Below, piece after piece: positions 8,596 through 17,604 of a stretch of DNA of 64,000 nucleotides. This stretch comes from Hymenobacter roseosalivarius DSM 11622 (GTDB taxonomy: Bacteria > Bacteroidota > Bacteroidia > Cytophagales > Hymenobacteraceae). Position 1 is the first letter of the stretch; every line of letters starts with the position of its first letter. Under the pieces are notes generated by a model. The model saw only the letters and a list, made by a program, of their open reading frames with translations. It did not search any database and was not told the origin of the DNA. The stretch spans positions 1-64,000 of the forward strand of contig NZ_FWWW01000099.1 of NCBI RefSeq assembly GCF_900176135.1. Reading direction: 5' to 3'. Both the position numbers and the translations under genes were made by a program.

Positions 8596-9807
8596 TTAGA
8601 CGCCGGGAGCAGCCAGGCTGCGGTAAAGCTCTACAAAGTGAGTTATAACCTGCTGGTTGTCGTAGGTGCGCAGGATGGTTTGGCGGGCCGCTTGTCCTAT
8701 TTGGGTTTGGTTCAGCTCGCCCTTGTAGTAGCTTTCAATACGGTTAATCCACTCGCTGGGCTCATCGCAGAGCACGATATCGTGGCCGTTGCGCACGCTG
8801 ATGCCTTCGGAGCCCAGGCCGGTACTGATAATGCACTTACCTAGCGCCATGCCCTCAATAATCTTGATGCGCATGCCGCCCCCGCTCAGCAAGGGCACAA
8901 TCATTACCTCATAGCGCTGCATAAACTCCGGCGCCGACTCCACGAAGCCGTGCACGAACACATTGCCTCCCTTTAGCCGCAGAATGCGCTCGGGTGTGTC
9001 CTTGCCGGCAATATGCAGCTCCAGCTCCGGCATTCGCTCGTGTACGTAGGGCCACACATTGGTCAGAAACCAGTCAAACCCTTCCACGTTGGGCAGCCAG
9101 TTCAGCGAGCCAATCATAAACAGCGTTTTAGGTTTGGGCTGAATAGTTGAATCAATCTGAAAGCGACTCAGCTCCACACCGGCCGGGACGAACACCACCG
9201 GCTCGGGGCAGCCCATGCCCCGCAGGCGGCGCTGATCAGGCGCGGTAATAGCGGCCACGGCGTTGAAACGGGGCATGTATTTTTCCTCAAACCGCTTCAG
9301 CCCATTTGCCAAGTGGTGAAAATACATAGCTTTAATGGGTTTTCGTTCCCGCTCAGCCAGCATCTTCCAGATGGTATGCTCCACGTTATGAGCGCGCAGC
9401 ACCACCGGCAGCTGGGGGGCTTCCGCCCGGATAATATCCACGTACCAGGCTACAAACGTGCCTTCCACCTGCACCACATCGAAGCGTTCCGTGCGCAGCT
9501 GCTGTTTCAGCTCGGCCACCATCTGCTGGCTTACAAAGCGCTCCACATTGTAGGGCATCCTGCCCAAAAGCAGGTTTTTGAGCGCCTTTACGGGGTTCAG
9601 CCGCGTGTCAATAGGCACCGTGATCAGGCGCACTCCGGGCAGATGAGCAAGCACATCGGCTGGCTGTTGGTGCTTAGGCGTATTGGCGGCCAGCACCGTT
9701 ACGCGGTGCCCGGCGCGGGCCAGGCCCGCAGCTACGTCGTACATGGCAATTGCGCCTCCATCATGGGGCGGAAACGGCACGCGCGGACAAAGCTGCAGGA
9801 TATGCAC
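8596..9807 (-). CDS. GT4-type glycosyltransferase
   Basis: Second group-1 glycosyltransferase, first gene of the pair. It begins HILQLCPRVPFPPHDGGAIA with the acceptor-domain loop. The donor domain has FMIGSLNWLPNVEGFDWF and a C-terminal PLLSGGGMRIKIIEGMALGK (the EX7E-like nucleotide-sugar site). I place the start at GTG 9807. The alternative TTG 9816 falls inside a TATTTTTG promoter box (9814-9821). Cytoplasmic face of the membrane is expected; the sugar is unknown. Confidence 0.85.
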   Translation of the reverse strand: MHILQLCPRVPFPPHDGGAIAMYDVAAGLARAGHRVTVLAANTPKHQQPADVLAHLPGVRLITVPIDTRLNPVKALKNLLLGRMPYNVERFVSQQMVAELKQQLRTERFDVVQVEGTFVAWYVDIIRAEAPQLPVVLRAHNVEHTIWKMLAERERKPIKAMYFHHLANGLKRFEEKYMPRFNAVAAITAPDQRRLRGMGCPEPVVFVPAGVELSRFQIDSTIQPKPKTLFMIGSLNWLPNVEGFDWFLTNVWPYVHERMPELELHIAGKDTPERILRLKGGNVFVHGFVESAPEFMQRYEVMIVPLLSGGGMRIKIIEGMALGKCIISTGLGSEGISVRNGHDIVLCDEPSEWINRIESYYKGELNQTQIGQAARQTILRTYDNQQVITHFVELYRSLAAPGV

Positions 9808-9813
9808 AGGATA

Positions 9814-9838
9814 CAAAAATAAGTTAGCTCAAAGCTAG
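9814..9838 (-). promoter_or_regulatory. candidate Bacteroidota -7 promoter boxes
   Basis: On the minus strand two matches to TAnnTTTG are seen, TATTTTTG (9821-9814) and TAGCTTTG (9838-9831). The nearer one ends only 6 bases before GTG 9807, which would give an mRNA with almost no leader. Confidence 0.4.
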
Positions 9839-9899
9839 TCAGGTAGCCGTAATATCAGATGCCGACCTGCTGACTTAGCAGAAATCCGCGCCCCTAAAC

Positions 9900-10918
9900 T
9901 CAGGCCCGAAACTGCCGGATCAGGGTGCTTACCTGCTCCTCAGTCCCCAAGAACAGGAGCACATCGCCGGGTTGCGGAATGGTGTCGGCGGAAGGGCTTA
10001 CAAGCAGCTCGCCGTCCTGCAGTTTCAAGGCAATGACCGTAGCCCCGGTGCGGGAGCGAATGTCCAAATCGCGGATGCTGCGCCCGCGCCATTCGGGTCG
10101 CAGCTCGTCGGAGCGCATTTCGTCCAGGCGTAGCTTGCGGGGGCCAAGTCCGCTAATCATGTCCAGAAAGCGGATTACCTCGGGCCGCATTACCAGATTA
10201 GCCATGTGTGAGCCCCCAATTTCGTCGGGCATCACTACCGAGTCGGCACCCGCGCGTAGCAGCTTGTGCTCGCTGCTCTTGAGACTAGCGCGGGCAATAA
10301 TCTTAATATTGGGATTCAGCTCACGGGCCGTGAGGGCCACGAATACATTGTCGGCATCCTTGGGCAGAGCCGTAATGAGAGCCAGGGCCCGGCTCACCCC
10401 AGCGGCGATTAGGGTCTCATCGTCGGTGGCATTGCCAAAGACGGCCAGAATGTTTGCCCCGTTGGTCTCGTTGGCAACTTTGAGAAGGGACTCGTCTTGC
10501 TCGACTACTACTACCTGGGCCCCGTTGGCCTTCAGCTCATGGTAGGCTTTGCTGCCATTGCGCCCAAAGCCGCATACAATGACGTGGCCCTCAAACCCAC
10601 GGATTTCCTGATCAATACGAATCATAGTAAACATAGCACGAAGCTCACCGCTGAAAATGTAGGAAGTCAGCACCGACAACAGGTAGGCAACGACGAGCAG
10701 ATTGAAGAAAATATAGAGCGAAACGAACAGCCGTCCGGCCGGTGACAAAGGGTGCAATTCCCCGAAGCCCACCGTCGAGACGGTAATCATGGTCATGTAG
10801 AAGGCATCAATCAAACTGAAATTCTCAATCAGCTGAAACCCATGATGCCGCCGCCAAAGCTGGTGGTGGTCAGCAGCACGGCCAGTAGGAACCGTTTCAG
10901 GTTAAGACGCTTCCACAT
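9900..10918 (-). pseudogene. two-helix K+ channel with RCK/TrkA domains, split by a 1-base frameshift
   Basis: Potassium channel with a cytoplasmic regulator. Translation from ATG 10918 gives the first membrane helix (about residues 8-28), then hits a stop. A second frame, open to 9900, continues with LIDAFYM, the pore filter TVGFG, helix 2 (about 30 residues on), an RCK-N domain (VIVCGFGRNG) and an RCK-C domain. Adding one C near 10835 (GGTTTCAGCTG to GGTTTCCAGCTG) joins both frames as GFQLIENF, the expected link. Starting only from the second frame would need a TTG and would lose helix 1. Either a real mutation or an assembly error; I cannot tell. Confidence 0.85.
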
Positions 10919-11107
10919 TTTCAGGTAAACAAGATAAGAGTCAGGAGCTCTGAGCTGGCGCAGCGTCAGATTGGCGAATCTACAGCCAGAATACTTAAAT
11001 GGAAGCCTGCATCGCCAGTCACAGAATTGAAGTACCGTGGATTCTGCGCGCAACCAGCATCCGGGACAGGTGCTGGAAGTATACCCGAGCAGGCTGGGGA
11101 CTTTTTG

Positions 11108-13153
11108 CTAGCCGCTCCTCGGAATAACCGTACCCAGCATGCCGCCCAGCTGGTTATCCATCTGCTTGAGCAGCTTGATAGCGTGCAGGGTTTCCATCAG
11201 GTCGGCCTCATCCATGGGCTGGCGCAGGGCGTCGAGGCGGGTAGCCAGCTCGCGCTGCACGGTGCATTTGTTGAGGCGCAGCACGGCGTTGTCGCAGGCC
11301 TGCTGGAGCAAGTCCAGCTCACGGGGCACGTAGATCTGGTGAGTGGTCCAGTTGGGGCTCAGCTCGTATTTTTCCGTGGCCAGGTCGCTCACCAATTGAC
11401 GAATATCGCCGCGCCCGTGCTGGATGAGGGTACGCACGTCGGGCCAACGGCCTTGCTCCATTTCGGTGCGGCAGAGGTGGAGTAAATCGGCGTAAATGGG
11501 TGTGAGAAACACGTTTTCCTCCAACTGCCCAAACAGGTATTGCGCCACGCTTACCTCATTGGCCAACTGCTGGGGCGCATACAGCAGAATCAGCCGCACT
11601 ATTTCCCGCTCGCAGGCCTGCAATACATCGGGCACGGGCTCCACTTCTTCGCCGGAGCCGGCATCAAGAGTCTGGGGGGCAAAAGCGTCGGATGGCGCGC
11701 CGTACATGGCGGCTTCAGCTTCCTCTTCCAGCGAGAGGGGCCGAGCGGGGGCCGATGACTGCTGACTACGAGACGCAGGTTGGGCCGCCGCAGGGCCAGT
11801 GCTCTGGGGGGCATTTTTGCCCCCCGCGCTCTTCACCAGCTTGTTATACTCCGTGATAAGTACCTGCTCATCAATGCCGAACGTGCCGGAGGTCTGCTGC
11901 AGGAAAACCTGCCGCTTGATCGGGTCGGGCACTTTGGCAATGCTCTGAAGCACGTCGCGGATGGCTTCGGCCTTCTTCACCGGGTCCTGGGCGGCCTCGC
12001 GGGCTACCAGGTCGGTTTTGAAGCTGATGAAGTCTTTGCTGTGGTTTTCGAGGTGCTCCCGGAAGCGCTGGTCGCCCACTTTGCGGATGTAGCTGTCGGG
12101 GTCGTCGCCGTCGGGGAAGAGCACCACGCGCACGTTCAGGCCGCCTTCCAGAATCAGGTCGATGCCGCGCAAGGACGCCCGGATGCCGGCCGCGTCGCCG
12201 TCGTAGAGCACCGTTACATTGTCGGTGTAGCGGGCAATAAGCCGGATCTGGCTCTCGGTGAGCGAAGTACCCGACGAGGCCACCACGTTCTTGATGCCGC
12301 CCTGGTGCAGGCTCAGCACATCCAGGTAGCCTTCTACCAGGTAGCACGTTTCCTCCGCCCGAATAGCCTGCCGCGCCTGGTACATCCCGTATAGCACATC
12401 CGACTTATGGTAAATATCCGACTCGGGCGAGTTCAGGTACTTGGCACTCTTGTCGTTGGCCTTCAGCGTGCGCGCCCCGAAGCCAATGGTGCGGCCAGCC
12501 ACGTTGTGAATCGGGAACATGACCCGGCCCCGAAACCGGTCGTAGCGCCGGCCGGTGTCCTGGCCCTGGTCGTCATCCTTTTTAATGGTGAGGCCGGTTT
12601 TTTCCAGGTATTTGCGCTCGTAGCCGGCTTTCTCGGCTGCCTTCAGCAAGTCGTCCCACTGGTCGAGGGAGTAGCCCAGCTCGAAGGTCTGGATGGTTTG
12701 CTGGTTCAGGCCGCGCTGGCGCAGATAGCTCAGCCCGATGCTCTGGCCTTCCTCCGACTCCAGCAAAAGCTTGTGGTAGTGGTCTTTGGCCCAGTTCGAG
12801 ACGATATACTGGGAATCCTTGTCGTTTTGGGCGAGCTGCTGCTCGGGCGTTTTTTCTTCCTCCCGGATCTCAACCCCGTATTTTTTTGCCAGGTACTTAA
12901 GGGCCTCCACGTAGCTGCTGCCCTCGATGTCCATCACGAACTGTACTACTCCGCCCGCTTTGCCGCAGCCAAAGCACTTGTAGAGCCCCTTGGCCGGCGC
13001 CACCGAAAACGACGGCGACTTTTCATTGTGAAACGGGCAGCAGGCCCACATATTCTGACCCTTGCGCTTGAGGCTCACAAAGTCGCCCACCACCTCCACG
13101 ATGTCGGCCAGGTGCAGAATTTGATCAACGGTTTCTTTCGGAATAAGCGCCAT
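11108..13153 (-). CDS. dnaG: DNA primase
   Basis: Makes RNA primers at the replication fork. The N-terminal zinc-binding CHC2 domain is seen as CPFHNEKSPSF ... CFGCGKAGG (about residues 37-66). The TOPRIM core follows with LVEGYLDVL and LYDGDAAG. A low-complexity linker rich in Ala, Gln and Ser (about 430-490) leads to the C-terminal helicase-binding region. I use ATG 13153 (MALIPKETVDQI). The open frame extends further, to 13333, but only through the hairpin-rich intergenic DNA. Length is then 681 residues, normal for the family. A TACCTTTG box lies 5 bases upstream of the ATG. Confidence 0.96.
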   Translation of the reverse strand: MALIPKETVDQILHLADIVEVVGDFVSLKRKGQNMWACCPFHNEKSPSFSVAPAKGLYKCFGCGKAGGVVQFVMDIEGSSYVEALKYLAKKYGVEIREEEKTPEQQLAQNDKDSQYIVSNWAKDHYHKLLLESEEGQSIGLSYLRQRGLNQQTIQTFELGYSLDQWDDLLKAAEKAGYERKYLEKTGLTIKKDDDQGQDTGRRYDRFRGRVMFPIHNVAGRTIGFGARTLKANDKSAKYLNSPESDIYHKSDVLYGMYQARQAIRAEETCYLVEGYLDVLSLHQGGIKNVVASSGTSLTESQIRLIARYTDNVTVLYDGDAAGIRASLRGIDLILEGGLNVRVVLFPDGDDPDSYIRKVGDQRFREHLENHSKDFISFKTDLVAREAAQDPVKKAEAIRDVLQSIAKVPDPIKRQVFLQQTSGTFGIDEQVLITEYNKLVKSAGGKNAPQSTGPAAAQPASRSQQSSAPARPLSLEEEAEAAMYGAPSDAFAPQTLDAGSGEEVEPVPDVLQACEREIVRLILLYAPQQLANEVSVAQYLFGQLEENVFLTPIYADLLHLCRTEMEQGRWPDVRTLIQHGRGDIRQLVSDLATEKYELSPNWTTHQIYVPRELDLLQQACDNAVLRLNKCTVQRELATRLDALRQPMDEADLMETLHAIKLLKQMDNQLGGMLGTVIPRSG

Positions 13154-13158
13154 AAAGG

Positions 13159-13166
13159 CAAAGGTA
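13159..13166 (-). promoter_or_regulatory. candidate -7 promoter box for dnaG
   Basis: TACCTTTG on the minus strand matches TAnnTTTG and ends 5 bases before the dnaG ATG. No good -33 TTG is seen at the usual distance. Confidence 0.4.
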
Positions 13167-13182
13167 GGCCGAAAGTAGAACG

Positions 13183-13361
13183 GAGTGACACTCCGTGCTG
13201 GCGCGCCAGCGCCAATGCGGCACCGCGCCGCCTGGATAACGCTGACGCGAGCTTTCAGCTTCGCTGAAGAACGAATGGCCACTCCACTCTTACTTGGCCT
13301 GGCGGCCAACCCAGGCGGCGCGGACGCCGGCACTCGTGCCCCAAGCCGGAGCTTGGGGTTA
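13183..13361. repeat. array of four different hairpins between dnaG and mrp
   Basis: In order: ACGGAGTG-A-CACTCCGT (about 13181-13197), the palindrome GCTGGCGCGCCAGC just after it, TTCAGC-TTC-GCTGAA (about 13255-13270), and CCCCAAGC-CGGA-GCTTGGGG (about 13340-13360). None has a proper T run. It separates divergent genes, so it cannot be a shared terminator. It looks like several nested or adjacent repeat elements. Confidence 0.65.
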
Positions 13362-13391
13362 CATTTTTTAACCTCCGCCCCGTTTGCGGGT

Positions 13392-13399
13392 TATCTTTG
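13392..13399 (+). promoter_or_regulatory. -7 promoter box of the Mrp-type gene
   Basis: TATCTTTG is an exact TAnnTTTG match, 18 bases upstream of ATG 13418. That gives a start of transcription near 13406. Confidence 0.55.
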
Positions 13400-13417
13400 C
13401 AGTCTGATTCTAAACTT

Positions 13418-14521
13418 ATGGCTATTACCCAAGAAGACGTACTCAAGGCCCTGAGCTACGTGGAAGAGCCCGATCTGGGCAAGGACCTGGTCACGCTCAA
13501 CATGATTGAGGACGTGATGATTGACGGTCTGACCGTCTCGTTCTCCGTCATCCTCACCACCCCTGCCTGCCCGCTCAAAGAGCTGATTCACAACGCCTGC
13601 GTGCTCGCCATCCATACCATGGTGGACAAAAACGCGGTGGTACATGTGAACCTCACTTCCCGCGTGACGACCGCCCGGGCCGCTAACTCGGCCGTACTCA
13701 GCGGAGTTAAAAATATCATCGCCATTGCCTCGGGCAAGGGCGGCGTGGGCAAAAGCACCGTGACGGCCAACCTGGCCATCGCGCTGGCTCGCACGGGCGC
13801 TAAAGTCGGCCTGATCGACGCCGACATCTCCGGCCCCAGTATGCCCACCATGTTTGGTCTGGAGGACGCCCGCCCCCACGTATTCCAGACACCCGAGGGC
13901 AAAAATCTCATTTTGCCCATCGAGAAGTTTGGCGTAAAGCTGATGAGCATTGGCTTTCTGGCCCCCAGCGACAATGCCATCGTGTGGCGCGGCCCCATGG
14001 CCTCGTCGGCGCTGAAGCAGTTTATTTCCGAGGTCGATTGGGGTGAGCTGGATTACCTGCTCATCGATATGCCCCCCGGCACTTCTGATATTCACCTCAC
14101 GCTGGTGCAAACCGTGCCCGTAACGGGCGCCCTCATCGTGACCACGCCGCAAAAAGTGGCCCTGGCCGATGCGCAGAAAGGGTTGCAGATGTTCCGCCAG
14201 CCCCAGATAAATGTGCCGGTGCTGGGTGTAATCGAAAATATGGCCTGGTTTACGCCAGCTGAGCTGCCCGACAGCAAATACTTTATTTTCGGTGAAGGCG
14301 GGGGGCAAAGTTTGGCTACCAAACACGAAGTGCCGCTGCTGGGCCAGATTCCGTTGGTGCAGAGCATTCGCGAAACCGGCGACCAGGGCGCACCCGCTAT
14401 TACCCAGGAAGGCACGCCGGCCGCGGCCATTTTTGAGCAGGTAGCCGAAGAAGTTGCCCGGCAGATATCCATTCGCAACGCCATTGCTCCTCGTACTCAG
14501 GTTGTCGAAATGACTCGCTAG
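13418..14521 (+). CDS. apbC: Mrp/ApbC-type iron-sulfur cluster carrier ATPase
   Basis: P-loop ATPase that carries Fe-S clusters to apo-proteins. An N-terminal MIP18/DUF59 domain (about residues 1-80) precedes the ParA/MinD-like ATPase with the deviant Walker A GKGGVGKST (about 110), the switch DADISGPSMP, and DYLLIDMPPGTSD. ATG 13418 is preferred to the in-frame TTG 13397, which lies in the promoter. The next gene downstream is a NifU-type scaffold, which fits a small Fe-S assembly unit. I see no CxxC near the C-terminus. Confidence 0.95.
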   Translation: MAITQEDVLKALSYVEEPDLGKDLVTLNMIEDVMIDGLTVSFSVILTTPACPLKELIHNACVLAIHTMVDKNAVVHVNLTSRVTTARAANSAVLSGVKNIIAIASGKGGVGKSTVTANLAIALARTGAKVGLIDADISGPSMPTMFGLEDARPHVFQTPEGKNLILPIEKFGVKLMSIGFLAPSDNAIVWRGPMASSALKQFISEVDWGELDYLLIDMPPGTSDIHLTLVQTVPVTGALIVTTPQKVALADAQKGLQMFRQPQINVPVLGVIENMAWFTPAELPDSKYFIFGEGGGQSLATKHEVPLLGQIPLVQSIRETGDQGAPAITQEGTPAAAIFEQVAEEVARQISIRNAIAPRTQVVEMTR

Positions 14522-14587
14522 TTTGGGGCCTGCGTTGATTTTTGTAGTGCGAAAGGTTATAGCCGAACTTCCCAACCTTGCTTTCAG

Positions 14588-14620
14588 TTGGTTCTTAACC
14601 AGCTAAAAGCCTTATTTTTG
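14588..14620 (+). promoter_or_regulatory. promoter of the NifU-type gene
   Basis: A TTG at 14588-14590 and TATTTTTG (TAnnTTTG) at 14613-14620 are 22 bases apart, a normal Bacteroidota -33/-7 layout. The start codon is 73 bases further on. Confidence 0.5.
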
Positions 14621-14693
14621 TCTTGCCTAGTTTTTACTCATCTGCTTGTATCACATCAGCGGAATCAATAAAATCAGCGTTAACCTGCGATTC

Positions 14694-15029
14694 ATGACAC
14701 ATTCTGCTGCCGTCGAAGAACATCCGCTCTTATCCCGCATCGAGCAGGCCCTGGACACGATTCGCCCGTACCTCGCTGCCGACGGCGGCAACGTGCGCGT
14801 GCTCAACATCACCGACGATATGGTACTCCAGCTTGAGTTGCTCGGTGCCTGCGGTACCTGCCCCATGTCGCCGATGACGCTGAAAGCCGGCGTGGAAGAG
14901 TCGGTGAAAAAAGCCGTGCCTGAAATTCGTACCGTGGAGGCCATCAACCTCACGCCCATGTCGGCACAGCCCGCTGGCCAAACTGGCCATCCTTTGCCCC
15001 CCACGCCCGTCCCTACGCCTCAGTTTTAG
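14694..15029 (+). CDS. NifU C-terminal-domain iron-sulfur scaffold protein
   Basis: Small scaffold that binds a labile Fe-S cluster. The core is DGGNVRVLNI ... LLGACGTCPMSPMTLKAGVE; the CGTC pair of cysteines is the cluster site. Residues 90-111 are a Pro-rich tail. ATG 14694 (MTHSAAVEEH) is chosen because the open frame starting at 14646 adds residues outside the family. Its neighbour is the Mrp-type carrier, probable partner. A GC-rich terminator follows at 15052. Confidence 0.92.
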   Translation: MTHSAAVEEHPLLSRIEQALDTIRPYLAADGGNVRVLNITDDMVLQLELLGACGTCPMSPMTLKAGVEESVKKAVPEIRTVEAINLTPMSAQPAGQTGHPLPPTPVPTPQF

Positions 15030-15051
15030 GTTTACTCGCTTTCAACGTACC

Positions 15052-15098
15052 GCGCCCCGCTCCTGCTGATTTCAGCGTAAGCGGGGCGCACTGGTTTT
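15052..15098 (+). terminator. intrinsic terminator of the NifU-type gene
   Basis: A perfect 10-bp stem GCGCCCCGCT (15052-15061) / AGCGGGGCGC (15080-15089) is followed by ACTGGTTTTT. Confidence 0.75.
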
Positions 15099-15250
15099 TG
15101 GGGAATTTGAACAATTGGTTTTAGACTTTGCGTTCAGGCTGGTTTCTGAGCACAGAACTGTCAGCATAGAACTAGAGTCAATTCAAAAACTGCACTTGAA
15201 TTTAAGCACTTCACCATGCATAACCCTACGCCTATATTGTACTTAATTTT

Positions 15251-16059
15251 TCAATATACTGTTTTAATTATCGCCTCAACTCCTAAGATGAGTTCTTCAA
15301 CTTCTTCTTTTGTAGGCTCTCTATCTTTGTTATGGTCGCACAAGTTCCTAATATCTCCCAAATGCTGAATTTTTCTCCAAGTTGGTGTATCATAAACTCC
15401 TGAAGATTTCAATCCATCATTTAAGTCAGATATAGAAGGGGTTTTTTAGAGATTTTTAAATTGTGGTTTATCAGAAGTTGTGCTAGATGCTTTTCAAGAA
15501 CAACACCTGCAACTGCACCCGCACCTCTGGAAAATTTATTTTTATTTAATTCTTTTGCCGCATCAAGTTCACTGTCAAATAAGTCCGCTTGCACTAACTG
15601 TTTAATGTCAAAGAGTGAGCTTTCAAACCTTCTCTCGACTGACTTTAAAATATTAAGTTGTTGCTCAAACTGACTTATAGCAGCTTCAGGACCAACTTTT
15701 TTCTCCCTATAGGAAGTGGTAACAATCAAGTTTTGTAAGAAATCCTCAATTACATAGTTACCGTACTCAATTGCTTTTCTCGTCTTAGGTTTTTCAAAAA
15801 GCTTAATAAAGTCAGATAATCTATCAGGCAGCAATTGTTTTATGATAACTAATGATTCTGAATACCAACTTTGATATTCATCTTTAAAAGGTATGATCTT
15901 TTTAATATATTCCTTCGATTTTTTATCATCTTTGAAGGTATCTTTAATCTGAACTTCAATGTTCTCAGGATAACACTGATATTTCATAGAAATATCAGTG
16001 TTATCTCCTTTTTCCATCAAGATCTTTAAATCGGTTTTATACTTTTCTATATTTTTCAT
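15251..16059 (-). pseudogene. HEPN-like protein, broken by a frameshift before its RX4H motif
   Basis: As read, the frame from ATG 16059 stops at 15421 after 212 residues. At an A6 run (15442-15447, minus strand TCT AAA AAA CCC) a shift of -1 opens 63 further codons ending at TGA 15251. That extension contains IQHLGDIRNLCDHNKDREPT, where RNLCDH is an RX4H motif typical of HEPN ribonucleases, and a helix EEVEELILGVEAIIKTV. The truncated product therefore lacks the presumed catalytic residues. The DNA is AT-rich against GC-rich neighbours, which suggests transfer. The ATG overlaps the stop of a small upstream frame (ATGA). Real decay, sequencing error and slippage are all open. Confidence 0.7.
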
Positions 16060-16181
16060 TTTTTGATTACAACATCTCTTTTTAAATCATACTCAACATT
16101 CGCATTTCCGAAATCCGCAATGGTAAATTTGTTGAGAATATACCAACGGAGACTTGCCTTAACTTTGATATCCGTTACCAT
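16056..16181 (-). CDS. small frame overlapping the HEPN-like gene
   Basis: A 41-residue frame (begins MVTDIKVKASLRWYILNKF, ends VVIKK) stops in an ATGA overlap with the HEPN-like gene, a sign of translational coupling. It is AT-rich like its partner. I do not recognise it. It could be an antitoxin-like partner, the N-terminal piece of the same protein, or a remnant. The frame remains open upstream to 16253 but enters DNA near the next gene's promoter. Confidence 0.4.
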   Translation of the reverse strand: MVTDIKVKASLRWYILNKFTIADFGNANVEYDLKRDVVIKK

Positions 16182-16265
16182 AGTGACAATTCGTAGCACG
16201 AGCTTCGGCTCAAGGTAACAGCTTCGGAGGAGTTTGCCTAGTTGGTGGGGCAATAAACAGCCGCG

Positions 16266-16298
16266 TTGCGGCTCATTTCCCTCACACCTCTACCTTTG
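16266..16298 (+). promoter_or_regulatory. promoter of fahA
   Basis: TTG at 16266-16268 and TACCTTTG (TAnnTTTG) at 16291-16298, 22 bases apart, 25 bases before the ATG. Confidence 0.55.
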
Positions 16299-16323
16299 CC
16301 GCGTCACCCACTATCCTCCCCCG

Positions 16324-17604
16324 ATGGCCAACCCCAACGACCCGACGCTGCGCTCCTGGATTGATATTCCGCCCACCAGCGACTTTCCAATTCAGAATCT
16401 GCCGTTTGGCGTGTTTGAAACCCTGGAGCGCGGCACGCGCCTGGGCGTGGCCATTGGCGAGTATGTGCTGGATTTGTACGCCGTGGCGCAGTTTGGCTTG
16501 TTTGAGGATCTGGAGCTGGGGTCGAAAATGCCCAAAGTATTTCGCCGCCGCTCGCTCAACCAGTTTATTGCTCTGGGCCGGCCCGTATGGCGAGCCGTGC
16601 GCCAGCGCGTATCGGAGCTGCTGCGCCACGATAGCACCGCCCTGCGCTCCGATGAGGTAATGCGCGCCTGCCTGCTGCGCCAGAGCGAAGTGGAGATGCT
16701 GCGCCCCGTGAAGCCCGGCAACTACACCGATTTCTACTCCAGCATCGAGCACGCGACCAACGTGGGCACCATGTTTCGCGACCCGAATAATGCCCTGCTG
16801 CCCAACTGGCGGCACATTCCGATTGGCTACCACGGCCGGGCCAGCAGCATCGTGGTATCAGGCACGCCTATCCGCCGACCCAACGGGCAGCGCAAGGCCC
16901 CCGATGCTGATGCGCCTACCTTTGGCCCGTCGCAGCAGCTGGACTTTGAGCTAGAAGTGGCTTTCGTGGGCGGGCGAGCCACCGAGCTAGGCTCGTCCGT
17001 ACCCATACAATACGCCGAAGACCACATTTTTGGGCTGGTGCTCTTCAACGACTGGAGCGCCCGCGACATTCAAAGCTGGGAGTACGTGCCGCTGGGGCCG
17101 TTTTTGGGCAAAAGCTTCGGCAGCAGCATTTCGCCCTGGGTCGTGACGCTGGACGCGCTGGAGCCTTTCCGCACGGCCGGGCCGGTGCAGGAGCCTGAGC
17201 CCCTGCTGTATCTGCGGCAGCTGGATGCGCACAACTTTGATATCAACCTGGAAGTGGCCATTCAGCCCGAAAATGCCCCCCAGACAGTGGTTAGCCGCTC
17301 AAACTTTCGGCATATGTACTGGCGCATGGCCCAGCAGCTCACCCACCAAACCAGCAACGGCTGCAACCTGCAAGTGGGCGACCTGTACGCCAGCGGCACC
17401 ATCAGCGGACCCACGCCCGATTCGTTGGGCTCGATGCTGGAGTTGGCCTGGAAAGGCACTCGCCCGATACCGCTCGCCGACGGCTCAGAGCGCACATTTC
17501 TGCTCGATGGCGACACCGTGATTATGCGCGGCTTCGCGAAAAAAGACGGCGTACGCGTAGGCTTCGGGGAAGTGAGCGGAATGATTCTGCCGGCAGTACA
17601 GTAA
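16324..17604 (+). CDS. fahA: fumarylacetoacetase
   Basis: Last step of tyrosine breakdown: fumarylacetoacetate to fumarate and acetoacetate. An N-terminal SH3-like region (to about residue 115) comes before the catalytic domain. Landmark segments are KPGNYTDFYSSIEHATNVG, IPIGYHGRASSIV (catalytic His region), DFELEVAFVGG (metal-binding acidic residues) and FNDWSARDIQSWEYVPLGPF. ATG 16324 fits the promoter at 16266-16298; the open frame starts earlier at 16234 inside that region. Length of 426 is normal. No other tyrosine-pathway gene is adjacent. Confidence 0.95.
   Translation: MANPNDPTLRSWIDIPPTSDFPIQNLPFGVFETLERGTRLGVAIGEYVLDLYAVAQFGLFEDLELGSKMPKVFRRRSLNQFIALGRPVWRAVRQRVSELLRHDSTALRSDEVMRACLLRQSEVEMLRPVKPGNYTDFYSSIEHATNVGTMFRDPNNALLPNWRHIPIGYHGRASSIVVSGTPIRRPNGQRKAPDADAPTFGPSQQLDFELEVAFVGGRATELGSSVPIQYAEDHIFGLVLFNDWSARDIQSWEYVPLGPFLGKSFGSSISPWVVTLDALEPFRTAGPVQEPEPLLYLRQLDAHNFDINLEVAIQPENAPQTVVSRSNFRHMYWRMAQQLTHQTSNGCNLQVGDLYASGTISGPTPDSLGSMLELAWKGTRPIPLADGSERTFLLDGDTVIMRGFAKKDGVRVGFGEVSGMILPAVQ

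Noticed and set aside
8591..8598. TAACTTTG as a separate promoter of the second glycosyltransferase gene
   Set aside because: It lies in the 11-base gap of a tight gene pair, contains the upstream stop codon, and has no -33 box; co-transcription explains the gene.
12407..13267. Antisense open frame over the start of dnaG
   Set aside because: The minus strand carries all DnaG motifs; the antisense frame has no recognisable domain.
15436..15450. Canonical -1 ribosomal slippery heptamer in the HEPN-like gene
   Set aside because: The zero frame reads TCT AAA AAA CCC. A tandem slip of the X XXY YYZ type would need A before the first AAA, so the classic signal is absent; simple A-run slippage, mutation or error remain.
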